Shown: in pieces, positions 24,842 to 32,953 of the stretch
How the letters are laid out: every line of letters starts with the position of its first letter
Position numbering within the stretch: position 1 is the stretch's first letter
DNA from: Phytoseiulus persimilis
Lineage: Eukaryota; Arthropoda; Arachnida; Mesostigmata; Phytoseiidae
DNA length: 64,000 bases
Assembly: GCA_037576195.1 (NCBI GenBank)
Contig: CM075103.1
Location: 15,996,001 to 16,060,000 of the forward strand
Direction of reading: 5' to 3'
Notes under the pieces: model-generated
Told to the model about the DNA's origin: nothing
What the model saw: the letters and a program-made list of their open reading frames with translations, nothing else
Database searches by the model: none
Made by a program: the position numbers and the translations under genes

Positions 24842-25066
24842 ATGGATAACAACGAGTCGAAGCTCGCCGCAAACCGCACCGCAGTCACCAGCCAGTCGAT
24901 CAGCATTAAAACCATACGCTGCACCGCATCCAAAATCATTGTATGGGTCCTGTGTTTACTGTATGGGTTTTTCGCTGTGCTTAGGATCCTGCACGATCTA
25001 AAGAAATCCACCTCGTGGACCACTCCGCCAGATGAAGCCTTACCCGGACCAGAGCCAAAAGACTGA
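24842..25066 (+). CDS. Small one-pass membrane protein, 74 residues
   Basis: ATG in good context (AACAATGG). The N-terminal 30 residues are polar (MDNNESKLAANRTAV...), followed by one hydrophobic segment KIIVWVLCLLYGFFAVLRIL (residues 31-50) and a short Pro-rich acidic tail ending GPEPKD. The charge pattern (Lys/Arg before, HDLKK after) does not settle orientation. No signal peptide cleavage site and no family recognised. It is the first of several small one-pass membrane proteins in the next 11 kb. No AATAAA follows closely, so further exons are possible. Confidence 0.45.
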   Translation: MDNNESKLAANRTAVTSQSISIKTIRCTASKIIVWVLCLLYGFFAVLRILHDLKKSTSWTTPPDEALPGPEPKD

Positions 25067-25367
25067 AGATCCCTCCGAAGTTCCCTTTTATCGCTATCGG
25101 AATGGTTCAAATGAAAAGTTCCCTCATTGTTCTGAAGTCAATCTACGCATCAACGTTGGGAACCGTTTCGAATCGGTCGGAGACACATCCCATCCTCGAG
25201 CCAACCGAGACTCTTCTCTCGAGCGAAGAATGCGCGCGGACTTTGAGTCTATGCGCGCTGCTATCGGAGATATCCTAATGCGCGGCGACGCCTAGTGGGG
25301 ATGGAGACGCATTTCGGTTCGTGGCTTGACAGGGTGGCTTCTTTGGTTGCTTGGTAGGCTGGTAGCC

Positions 25368-25390
25368 CGCTCGCTCGCTCGCTCGCTCGG
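25368..25390 (+). repeat. (CGCT)n microsatellite
   Basis: Five to six perfect GCTC units. The stretch 25067-26059 around it otherwise shows no recognisable gene. Confidence 0.85.
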
Positions 25391-26059
25391 TGAGGTTAGG
25401 AGATCCGCCCGCTATTCGACGCAGTGAGCCGGAATAACCCGCCGGATGGATCCTCCCCTATAGCCTTCGCTCAAATCCTCCATATTTCCTTCAACTAAAT
25501 ATGTCTGCTTTTATAGAGATAAGACACCCGGCCCAGTCCGCCGTACCCACACCCGCACTCGCATCAATCCACCCACTCGCTCGCTTCCTGCAACAGCTTG
25601 CTTGCAATCGGTACAAGCGGAGCATTCTTACGGCTCACCAACAAGTCCCTTGTCGAGTCAGTGAGGTCTTTGTGTTATCTCGTGTCATTGCCACAACTTC
25701 TTACCCTTCCTTTCCTCTTTTTTCTCAGAGGACAAAGCAACGTGAACGCATTTCTTCTGCTTCCCCTTTGAATTTCGAGCCAGCAGCGGATGGCCTATGT
25801 ATGAGCTCGATCGGTGATGTGGTAGTCGTTTCCGAGTGGGAACTTGCACGGGAAATTCCAGCGAATTCATCGGCCCTGGGATGACAGTCCTCCCGGACGC
25901 AATTTGTGTCCGGCGTTTCGGAAGAGCTCGCGTAATGGGATAACGAAAAGGGCGACCACAACATCGCATCTGAATTGCCGGCGACAAACATTTATCTCCG
26001 AAGAATCTTGCACCAATCAGGGAAACAAAACATACATCAACGGCAGCGGGTCACCATTA

Positions 26060-26366
26060 GACCCTGCACTCCGTAGTACGGAATACGGCTGATTTCCGAA
26101 AATACGGTCCGTACTCATAATACGGTCCGTACAGTAGTACGGCGCTGCGGACTGTATCATCGATACGGCATCCGAGTCTGAGACCGTACTCCGTATTACC
26201 GTACTACGGTACGGTCCGTATCAATGATAGGGTCCGTAGCGCCGTATTACAGTACGGACCGTATTATGAGTACGGTCCGTATCACCGTAATACGGTACGT
26301 TCCGTATTATAATACGGACCGTATTTTCGGAAATCAGCCGTATTCCGTACTACGGAGTGCAGGGTC
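26060..26366. mobile_element. Palindromic MITE flanked by TA
   Basis: Positions 26060-26113 are an exact reverse complement of the right end (26313-26366), and the match resumes after an indel through most of the element, making it almost one long palindrome. Both ends read GACCCTGCACTCCGTA inward and are bordered by TA (26058-26059 and 26367-26368), the target duplication of Tc1/mariner-type elements. The interior is built from many copies of the self-complementary core TACGGACCGTA. No ORF is present. It would be mobilised, if at all, by a transposase in trans. Confidence 0.85.
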
Positions 26367-26430
26367 TAGTCATCATCACGAAAGAATGCATGTTGAGGAC
26401 GGAAACGAGCGGGTCATGCATGACTTAGCG

Positions 26431-26470
26431 CAGGGATGCGCGACATGATTCGGCCCGCGGGCCGTATGCT
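26431..26470 (+). mobile_element. hAT-like terminus
   Basis: CAGGGATGCGCGACATGATT followed by CGGCCCGCGGGCCG has the CAGGGRTG...GGCCCGCGGGCC form of hAT ends, like the end at 8063. It borders the dispersed repeat copy at 26583-26815. A partner end was not identified. Confidence 0.35.
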
Positions 26471-26582
26471 CGGTGGCGGGCACAGTGACGGGCACGCGGG
26501 GACCGCATTCCCCCGCCCCTCATTGAGGAATTTGAGCACAAAGATTTTTACTTTTTCCCCAATACTTACATTTCCTGGAATC

Positions 26583-26815
26583 CGGGAGGGGGCCATGCTC
26601 GCCCTCTCAAAACTCTTCGATAATGTTCGGAAGGGTGGATTTGATTCCACTCTGATGGACGAAACTTTTCCGCAAAGACTCTGTGTTATCAGGAAAATCT
26701 TCCCAGGTTTTAAAACCATGTTGATTGCGTCATGAAAATCTCGCAGATGATCATCATCGTCATCACAGCCCTGCCCCCCTCCCCACCCCTCGAAAAAATC
26801 TGAGTACGCCCCCAG
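26583..26815 (-). repeat. Dispersed repeat, copy 1 (inverted)
   Basis: Shares with the copies at 27221 and 31075 a GCGTACTCAG-like start, a T-rich/G-rich tract, a GATGATCATCATCGTC stretch, ATTTTCATGACGCAATCAAC and GTCCATC-AGTGGAAT motifs in the same order. It runs on the minus strand. No coding capacity is conserved between copies. Confidence 0.75.
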
Positions 26816-27220
26816 ATCCAGGCACCGTGGGGCGGCCGCAGCTCAAGACATCTCTTCCGGCGTTCGCCTGAGAAGAGCGGAGTCACGTAGATCCACTCGC
26901 AGTGAGAGATACCGCGAAAGGCTGTCAGGATAGAACCGACAAACCTCTACTCGAGACAGCGTCATTCTGGCTATGCAACACAATGCCCTGCGTACATCGT
27001 GCCGAACACCTGGCCCTCTCAGCTATCCCGCAACCGAGTCAAGGATCTCGGTGAGAGGAAACACTGGAGATTTCCCCTCATCGAACAGACGAGGTACGAG
27101 AATTTCCAGAGCTCGTATGAAATCTGCCGGCGATCCCGGCAGAACGAGGAGGACTCTCATATTCCAATGAAATAGATCGGGATACGATTTCGATCAGGTG
27201 GACAAAGGATGTCTGGATGT

Positions 27221-27470
27221 CAGGGGTGTAGCTAGATTTTTTTTGGAGGGGGGGGGGGGGGGGGGGGGGAGCAAGGATGTGATGATGATGCCGATGGTGA
27301 TGATGATCATCGTCGCGAGATTTTCATGACGCAATCAACACGGTTTCCAAACCTGTGAGAATTTCCCTGACAAGACTGAATCTTTGCGGAACTTTTTCGT
27401 CCATCAAAGTAGAATATAATCCATCCTTCCCAATATTATCGAAGAGTTTTGGGGGGGAGGGGCATGCCGA
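27221..27470 (+). repeat. Dispersed repeat, copy 2
   Basis: Starts CAGGGGTGTAGCTAG, then T9 and a G run of about 22 bases, then the shared core with ATGACGCAATCAACACGG and CTTTTTCGTCCATCAAAG. The CAGGGGYGTA start resembles ends of non-autonomous hAT-type elements. Confidence 0.75.
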
Positions 27471-28056
27471 GATGAAGGTTTATGTAGCATCTATGATGTT
27501 CTTCTCCGAAGCTGTTCCCGTCAGGCAGCGCGTGGGAGTGAAATTCACTCAATTAACTCCCGGGAGCATCCTGGCCAAGAGGATCTCGAAGATCTCGACT
27601 TTGCCAAGCTCCGCGCTTTCCAGGTCTGATGCGCCATGTTGTCAACAAAACCATCCAAATTGAGGTTAAGATCTGCGCACGTTTCGGCAGCGACGCACCC
27701 ATCGCCATTCCAAGGGCTAGCAGGATCGGCACCCGGAGAGATTCCTCAGTTCCTCCGCCCGTGAATCCAGCAGGGATGGGATTGATGCTTTGGTCGAATG
27801 CAATTAAATGACGTGGTTGCCTGTGGCCCGAGCTGCAATGTGGCGTCATCCTCCTCGTTCAAAGACTTCGTCGTCGCGCTACCAGAATACCATCAAGTAC
27901 CTTCACCCCGGAAAGCCTAGAAATCCACCATTTCGCCAACATTTCGCCAATCCATCGGATCTCAGTCGAACACCCGAAGCTCCGATCCACGGCATTCTGT
28001 CTGAGGACATTTTCCAGAATCTCGAATCCTGGGCAACGCCGACGATGCGCGGGCGG
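27471..28056. other. Stretch between repeat copy 2 and the next promoter
   Basis: Both strands show short protein-like readings around 27545-27850 with possible splice sites, but no frame could be preferred and no family recognised. Confidence 0.35.
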
Positions 28057-28063
28057 TATAAAA
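28057..28063 (+). promoter_or_regulatory. TATA box (TATAAAA)
   Basis: Lies 72 bp upstream of the ATG at 28129. A TTTCATCAT initiator-like sequence follows about 25 bp downstream. It supports the two-exon gene below. Confidence 0.6.
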
Positions 28064-28128
28064 CTTTGAGATCGGCCGGTTTCATCATATCGATCTGCGA
28101 TTCGCTGGAGTCCACAAACAACGTAGCA

Positions 28129-28659
28129 ATGCATCATCCACAGCCACCATCTCAATATTCGCATCCTTTCGCCCCGAATTCTTATCAAATTCACTACAGC
28201 GCCACTCCGGAACCCCATTACCAAGGCGACAACCGAGCTTTCTTGCCACCGCAGTATCACACCGACGTCAGGAATGCCCACCAGCCGGCGACGAAGAAAG
28301 TCATCCGCGTCCTCGATGACCCCCATCACTGCCAGTGGGCTGAGAAAAAAATCAGGTGCGTGTTCTCCTGTAACGAGGAACACCTCGGGGCCTCATTATT
28401 GTCCTTGGTGGGGAAAGGGGGGGGGAAGGGGGGGTTTCCTCGTGACAACCTCAACCGCTCCGCAGCGCATTTGTAAAAATCCGCCCCCGTTCATCTCGCC
28501 ACAGTTCGGAATATGATCTTGTTCATGTTTTCCAGGTCTCTTTCGATATGCATCCTTGGCCTACTGTTCATCGTGGTAATTCAAGGCACAGTTCAGGCCA
28601 TGCTGCTTGAGAAGGTCTATAACGGAAAGTATTTCGAGTTGATAAACGAAAGGACGTGA
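28129..28659 (+). CDS. Small one-pass membrane protein, two exons, 116 residues
   Basis: Exon 1 28129-28355 and exon 2 28536-28659 join in phase (AG|G). The N-terminal three quarters is rich in His, Pro, Tyr and Gln (MHHPQPPSQYSHPFAPNSYQ) and hydrophilic. Exon 2 encodes one hydrophobic segment SICILGLLFIVVIQGTVQAM (about residues 78-97) and a short tail VYNGKYFELINERT. A TATA box upstream and AATAAA 16 bp after the stop frame the gene well. No family recognised. With no signal peptide and a late membrane segment it would be a tail-anchored or type II-like protein. The intron contains a long G-rich tract (28407-28434). Confidence 0.6.
28407..28434 (+). repeat. G-rich tract with quadruplex potential
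   Basis: Four G runs separated by short A spacers (G4, G9, G7 and more) lie within the 180-bp intron of the gene above, on the transcribed sense strand. Similar G-rich tracts occur at 27247-27269, 29912-29931 and 48987-49009. Confidence 0.6.
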
Positions 28660-28674
28660 ACGAACGACGTAACA

Positions 28675-28680
28675 AATAAA
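28675..28680 (+). promoter_or_regulatory. Poly(A) signal AATAAA
   Basis: Lies 15 bp beyond the stop of the two-exon membrane-protein gene. Confidence 0.65.
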
Positions 28681-28912
28681 TAAGGAGGTTCTATGATCAA
28701 TCGCAGACCCGGGCTCTCGAGTCGGTGCAGTGCGTGGTGGAAACGTGAGAACCAAACTCACTGCGCGCGTTGCGCTCAGAGTAATTTGGTGTGCCGGCAC
28801 AGCGGAGTTTCGCACTTGGTTTCGCGGCGGAGGCTCTTAGTAATTCATGTATGAAATTTAGGTCTGCAGTAACCGGTAACGAAACCTGCGGCTCTGCAGC
28901 ACTCTATTGCGG

Positions 28913-28918
28913 TTTATT
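28913..28918 (-). promoter_or_regulatory. Poly(A) signal of the minus-strand gene at 28984-29589
   Basis: TTTATT on plus, 66 bp past the stop codon in the minus direction. The stretch 28681-28912 between the two convergent genes shows nothing else. Confidence 0.55.
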
Positions 28919-28983
28919 CGAAGCGAACGTCATTCAGTTTGATGATAGCGGCGGTGGGGTTACAAACACTCGTCAGATATTTC

Positions 28984-29589
28984 TCAGTACTGTCTGTGTT
29001 TCTGGCTATCTAGGAAGAAGCGGTACGTTAGCGAACCGAGCAGCACCACGTTGAGCACGAATACGACATACACGAATACAGTTGTCGGTATCGGCGAATC
29101 GTCGTGCTGGCACTGTCTTTTAAGGATCAGCACTTTCGGGGGCGGCTTCTCCGGCTGTGGGTTGCAGACCTCTCGGTTGTCACGGAACGTCTTTGGCGCT
29201 TCGTAAGAGTTCGACGAAAACCGAACGCTCGCCGCAGTGATATCAGAGAAGGAGTGCGCGCTCGCCACGGCTTGTGGTCGGCGATAGTCCCGCTCGTAAG
29301 TGGGGTAGTACGGCCGCGGGGGGTTTTGAGCGGGATTGGGTCTGGACCCATTATCGTTGGGACCGGCGTAGATCGCCGGTTCATCGTTGGCCTCCAGGCC
29401 GAGCTCGAAAGACTGGCTGCGCGGGAGCATCTCCCGGGACGGCGATTTTTGAGGCAGGACCGTCTCGGCGAAACCGAGAACCTTCCCTTGCGGTTTCAGA
29501 GCGGGCTGCACCTGGGCGACTGGGTTCGTCTGAGCGTTTAGCGGACTCGCCGGGGCGCCCGTGTTTTGGGCTGGAGGAGCCTGGCTCAT
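28984..29589 (-). CDS. Proline-rich protein with C-terminal membrane anchor, 201 residues
   Basis: Single open exon from an ATG at 29589. The first 165 residues are hydrophilic, rich in Pro, Asn, Gln, Ala and Ser (MSQAPPAQNTGAPASPLNAQ; NPPRPYYPTYERDYRRP). Then comes one hydrophobic segment TTVFVYVVFVLNVVLLGSL (about residues 169-187) and a short polar tail YRFFLDSQKHRQY. This is the layout of a tail-anchored protein with its N-terminus in the cytosol. PYYPTYERDY-like Pro-Tyr motifs could bind WW domains (inference). An AATAAA follows at 28918-28913. It is convergent with the gene at 28129. No family recognised, but the length of the open frame and the composition make it a convincing gene. 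Confidence 0.6.
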   Translation of the reverse strand: MSQAPPAQNTGAPASPLNAQTNPVAQVQPALKPQGKVLGFAETVLPQKSPSREMLPRSQSFELGLEANDEPAIYAGPNDNGSRPNPAQNPPRPYYPTYERDYRRPQAVASAHSFSDITAASVRFSSNSYEAPKTFRDNREVCNPQPEKPPPKVLILKRQCQHDDSPIPTTVFVYVVFVLNVVLLGSLTYRFFLDSQKHRQY

Positions 29590-30080
29590 CGCTTCGTTAT
29601 CCTAGAATTTACACAGCTCGCTGGGGTCGGAGATCGAGGTGACAATTTATACATGCGCTTTTTCCCAGACGCGTTCTCAACACGTTCTCCTCCTCGGGAT
29701 CGGTTCCCCCGACGAAATTCGGGGAACCCCGAAGAAATCTTCCCGGCGGAGTTCCCGATTCTGAAACCGATCGGGCGACTCTCAGAGAACCCGAGCCGGG
29801 ATTCATCGCACCGATTATTCGAGTCCCCGATCTCGGGGAGCCCCGAGGAACAAATCCGGTGGTTTCCGGCCTCTTGTCGAGGGAAACCGGCATGGAGAGC
29901 ATCATATTGGGGAGGGGGAGGGGGGGGGGAATCAACTTGGAACCAGGACTCACTCCGTTCCGTGAGCTTCACGATCTTCCGCTTCTGCTCAGGAGACGCC
30001 AAGGCAACGGGCGTTTTGCCGAGGCGGGAGAAGCAGCGGCTCGAAGGACAGCTCGCGATCGACACACGGAGAACAACGAT
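29590..30080. other. Intergenic spacer with self-complementary GGGGA/TCCCC motifs
   Basis: Between two divergent small genes. From about 29690 to 29880 short motifs such as TTCGGGGAACCCCGAA and CCCCGATCTCGGGG occur repeatedly and can pair locally. A G-rich tract follows at 29912-29931. No gene recognised. Confidence 0.4.
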
Positions 30081-30560
30081 ATGTCAACAGAGTCGAGCTG
30101 CGACATCAGTGTGACCAACCGGAAGCAGCCCGGGAACAGGTTCCTCCAAAAAAATGGCACTGTGCTCGGCTTGGGCACTTTCCTCACCTTGTCGGTGTTC
30201 CTCACATCGATGAGTGTCCTGGAACCTTTGAATTCCAACGGGGCTGGCGAGTTCGGCCGCGTTGCGAACGATGTCGGGCAGGCACGGCAAGCCCTGGGAC
30301 GTGATCTGCTCCCGGATTACATCGAGTCGAGGGAAAAGCTGGACGTGGATCCCAGGTGGAGGCAAATCAAGGCGGAAACTGATGCCATCACGGTGGACTA
30401 TCATGTGGACTTTCAGGAGCATCATTCGAAGGGCCCCGTATCCGATGTTGTCGCCTCGGCCGGGAAGGTATCGGTCGGCAGTACCGCGCCGGCACACAAA
30501 GTACCGCGAAGAAAACGTTTGCGCGGACGCGGTTCGACGAAATTCACTCACCGAGAGTAG
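30081..30560 (+). CDS. Small one-pass membrane protein, 159 residues (paralogue candidate of the gene at 31512)
   Basis: The ATG at 30081 was chosen because the sequence before it in the frame is Arg-rich and unlike the rest, and the context (GATATGT) is acceptable. Residues 1-25 are polar. One hydrophobic segment GTVLGLGTFLTLSVFLTSMS (about 26-46) follows, then a long hydrophilic part with LPDYIESREKLDVDPRWRQI (77-96) and a basic C-terminus KVPRRKRLRGRG. The LPDYIE...KL...W pattern is matched by MPDYYEGTKLGIKAEWIEY in the next plus-strand gene. No known domain. The basic tail could be a nuclear-localisation-like or luminal element. Divergent from the gene at 28984-29589. Confidence 0.5.
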   Translation: MSTESSCDISVTNRKQPGNRFLQKNGTVLGLGTFLTLSVFLTSMSVLEPLNSNGAGEFGRVANDVGQARQALGRDLLPDYIESREKLDVDPRWRQIKAETDAITVDYHVDFQEHHSKGPVSDVVASAGKVSVGSTAPAHKVPRRKRLRGRGSTKFTHRE

Positions 30561-31074
30561 TTCGTGTTCCGATGGAATAACGGAACAACACTTCCCTCAT
30601 ACAGCTCAGCATGGAAAGATAATCAAGCACGAAAAGTTGACGGTGATGTTGATGAATGCGATCAGCGATCTCGAAAAGTAACATGGCTCTCTGCCACTTC
30701 GATTGTTCTTTTTTCGGTTTGCATCTACGATGCTGGGAATCAGTCAATCGCTGAAGGCGAAACGACGATGAGGGGGCTGTTGACAGGGACAACAATTTCC
30801 CGACTCGGGCTTCCCTCATGGGCTAACCTGGTTCCGACGATTCCAGCGGAATCTCGTTAATTCGCCGTTTCTGGGTGTTGAAATTCGAGTGTCCCGCGCG
30901 CTGGGAATCATTGAGACAATGCTCAGAAACGAGTCGGTGCAAAGCGATCTTGTGCGACTTCAGCCGGGGCGATGTCCCCAAATTGTATGGGTTTGGGGGT
31001 TTATTGATCTTGACTCGGAACGAGATATGTACAAGTTTGCATTCTGTCCGGGTCAGCCTTTCATTTCAGGTGCA

Positions 31075-31283
31075 CACAGGAGCGTACCCAGCTTTTTTTT
31101 TGGGGAGGGCCAAGGAGGTGATGATGATGCCGATGATGATCATCGTCGCGAGATTCTCATTACGCAATCAACATGGTTTTCAAACCTGTGAGAATTTTCC
31201 TGATAAGATTGAATCTTTGTGGAACTTTTTCGTCCATAAAAGTAGAATATAATCCACCCTTCCCAATATCACCGATGAGTTTC
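31075..31283 (+). repeat. Dispersed repeat, copy 3
   Basis: Starts GAGCGTACCCAGC and T9, then the same GATGATGATGCCGATGATG, TACGCAATCAACATGG and CTTTTTCGTCCATAAAAG order as copies 1 and 2. It lies between two small membrane-protein genes; 30561-31074 upstream shows no recognisable gene. Confidence 0.75.
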
Positions 31284-31511
31284 CATCAAATGGGCTCGGG
31301 GCGCGAACGGAAGGTTCGGGCTTTACCGCTGAAGCTCCTCGGACTTCTGGTCTTACAGAACGATGGAGTCTCGGCATCCGAACCCAGCGCCGAAGGTCAG
31401 ACGAAGGTGACTTGTGAACAGCGAAGCCAACATGAAGGCGCCATAATTTCGAAACGAGGGTGGGTCACAATCCACAATCCGCGATTTCTCTGATCCCCGC
31501 TATTCCACGAG

Positions 31512-32003
31512 ATGGACGAAAACAATGCAAAGCGTGCATTGCCCGCAGCCCAGCAGGGCCAGGAGAATGCGAGGTCGGGAACAGGAGCCCAACTGAGACA
31601 AGTTTCTCTAGAAGCCGAACAAGTCAAGCGGGGCAGTGCGCATGCCAAAGCTGCGGAGTCGCTCGATACGGACTCGCTGTATGACCAACTGAGGCAAGTT
31701 TTGGAGAAGTGTGGCCTCACCAAGAGGATTCAGTGCGACCTGTCCGGACCCGAGAAAGTTCTCCTCGCTTGCGTTGTGGTGTGCGCGTCATTCGTTGGCC
31801 TCTCGGCACTCCTGCAACGACAGCAAGACAGTGCATCAGAATACCAAATCATGCCTGACTATTATGAGGGCACCAAACTCGGGATCAAAGCTGAGTGGAT
31901 CGAGTATCGTGAAATGATGGAAGCGCAATACTCTGAGACCATCGACGAAGATGACCCCAAAATCGATTCGGTCAACGACTACGACGTGATGTCGGATGAC
32001 TGA
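31512..32003 (+). CDS. Small one-pass membrane protein, 163 residues
   Basis: ATG at 31512 in the context CGAGATGG. Residues 1-80 are hydrophilic and partly helical (QLRQVSLEAEQVKRG; SLYDQLRQVLEKCGLTKR). One hydrophobic segment EKVLLACVVVCASFVGLSAL (81-100) follows. The C-terminal 60 residues are strongly acidic: MPDYYEGTKLGIKAEWIEY (114-132), then EDDPKIDSVNDYDVMSDD. Order of parts and the PDY-E-KL-W motif resemble the gene at 30081, so the two may be diverged tandem duplicates. No signal peptide, no known domain. Topology with cytosolic N-terminus is guessed. Confidence 0.55.
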   Translation: MDENNAKRALPAAQQGQENARSGTGAQLRQVSLEAEQVKRGSAHAKAAESLDTDSLYDQLRQVLEKCGLTKRIQCDLSGPEKVLLACVVVCASFVGLSALLQRQQDSASEYQIMPDYYEGTKLGIKAEWIEYREMMEAQYSETIDEDDPKIDSVNDYDVMSDD

Positions 32004-32447
32004 AGGAGAGAGCGCTTTGCAGTTGCGGTTCTTCGCGTTCCCCTGACACTCGCAGTCCTTTCAGCATCAAGACGATTCATACAGTCGATCGTAAAACATG
32101 GTTCAACATCGAGCTGAGAGAGTGATTCATCACGAGTCGTTATGAGAGCCTGGAAGTTCGCGTGATTTTTCGAAATTATCCCATCGATCGTCTGGGATTG
32201 ATCCGTTGCAATGAGGGGATAATTTCGAAAATTCGATCAAAACTCCCAGGCCCTAGTTGTTATTTCTGAGAGTGTACTGGAAATCGTGGTTTTCTGATGA
32301 CTTGGTAATGGCCCTCGTCGGATCGGTGTGAAAACGGTCAATATTTGTGGAGGGGACGGAGAACTCGCGTTCGACAACTCAGGGAACTCCGATTCCCAAG
32401 TTGGCGCGATTTCCAGGATTCAAGCGCGGCGGTCTTGGATACTTTCG

Positions 32448-32693
32448 ATGTGCCGCGATGAGCACGGCGATCCGATCCCGTTCGAACTTCGAGAAGAACT
32501 ACCTTCTTGCATCAGCAATTATGCTAAGCAGGGATACAAGTCCGTCTCACTGGTTTCGGTCATCTTGCCTGTCATTGCTGTGATTGTTTCGGTCGCAGAG
32601 TCGAATGTTCTGCTCACGGTTGCTTGTGTTTCTATTGCATGCGCACGATTTGCGCATAGCCTCGGCCGACAGTTTTGGGTTTCGAGCAAATAA
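32448..32693 (+). CDS. Possible small protein or exon with two hydrophobic segments
   Basis: An ATG at 32448 (MCRDEHGDPIPFELREELPS) leads to two hydrophobic stretches, SVSLVSVILPVIAVIVSVA and NVLLTVACVSIACARFA, ending at TAA 32691-32693; 81 residues. The frame is open further upstream without ATG, so this may be an exon of a longer gene. Its relation to the exon-like stretch at 32769-32951 is unresolved because no donor with matching phase was found. Confidence 0.35.
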   Translation: MCRDEHGDPIPFELREELPSCISNYAKQGYKSVSLVSVILPVIAVIVSVAESNVLLTVACVSIACARFAHSLGRQFWVSSK

Positions 32694-32768
32694 GTACGGC
32701 TTACATTCCCTGCGGGTACCCGCATTCGGGTACTTTACATTTTGATTCGCCGCCCGGTCTCTTCCCAG

Positions 32769-32951
32769 ATTCCTCTCACGCGCCGTATCTTTGCTGTTCT
32801 TCATTTTGTGGAACAGTATCTTCCGTTCGCGCTCCTCTTACTCGTCGCCCTTGATCAGGTCTCGAATCTTGAACTTGGACCGGACCTCGCGGAATTCCTG
32901 CTTCGAATTGACTCAACGATTCGACCAATCGACTTGAATGTCGTCCAATAA
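32769..32951 (+). CDS. Possible terminal exon with one hydrophobic segment
   Basis: TCTCTTCCCAG is a good acceptor ending at 32768. The frame then reads IPLTRRIFAVLHFVEQYLPF, continues hydrophobic (ALLLLVAL) and ends in a polar tail before TAA at 32949-32951. The TAA is part of an AATAAA (32948-32953), which would serve as poly(A) signal. The 5' partner exon is not identified. Confidence 0.35.
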   Translation: MPLTRRIFAVLHFVEQYLPFALLLLVALDQVSNLELGPDLAEFLLRIDSTIRPIDLNVVQ

Positions 32952-32953
32952 AT

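Noticed and set aside
27553..27849. Neuropeptide precursor on minus (LPKR and PGKR dibasic sites)
   Set aside because: No signal peptide at the N-terminus, only one amidation-like GKR, and two other frames read equally well.
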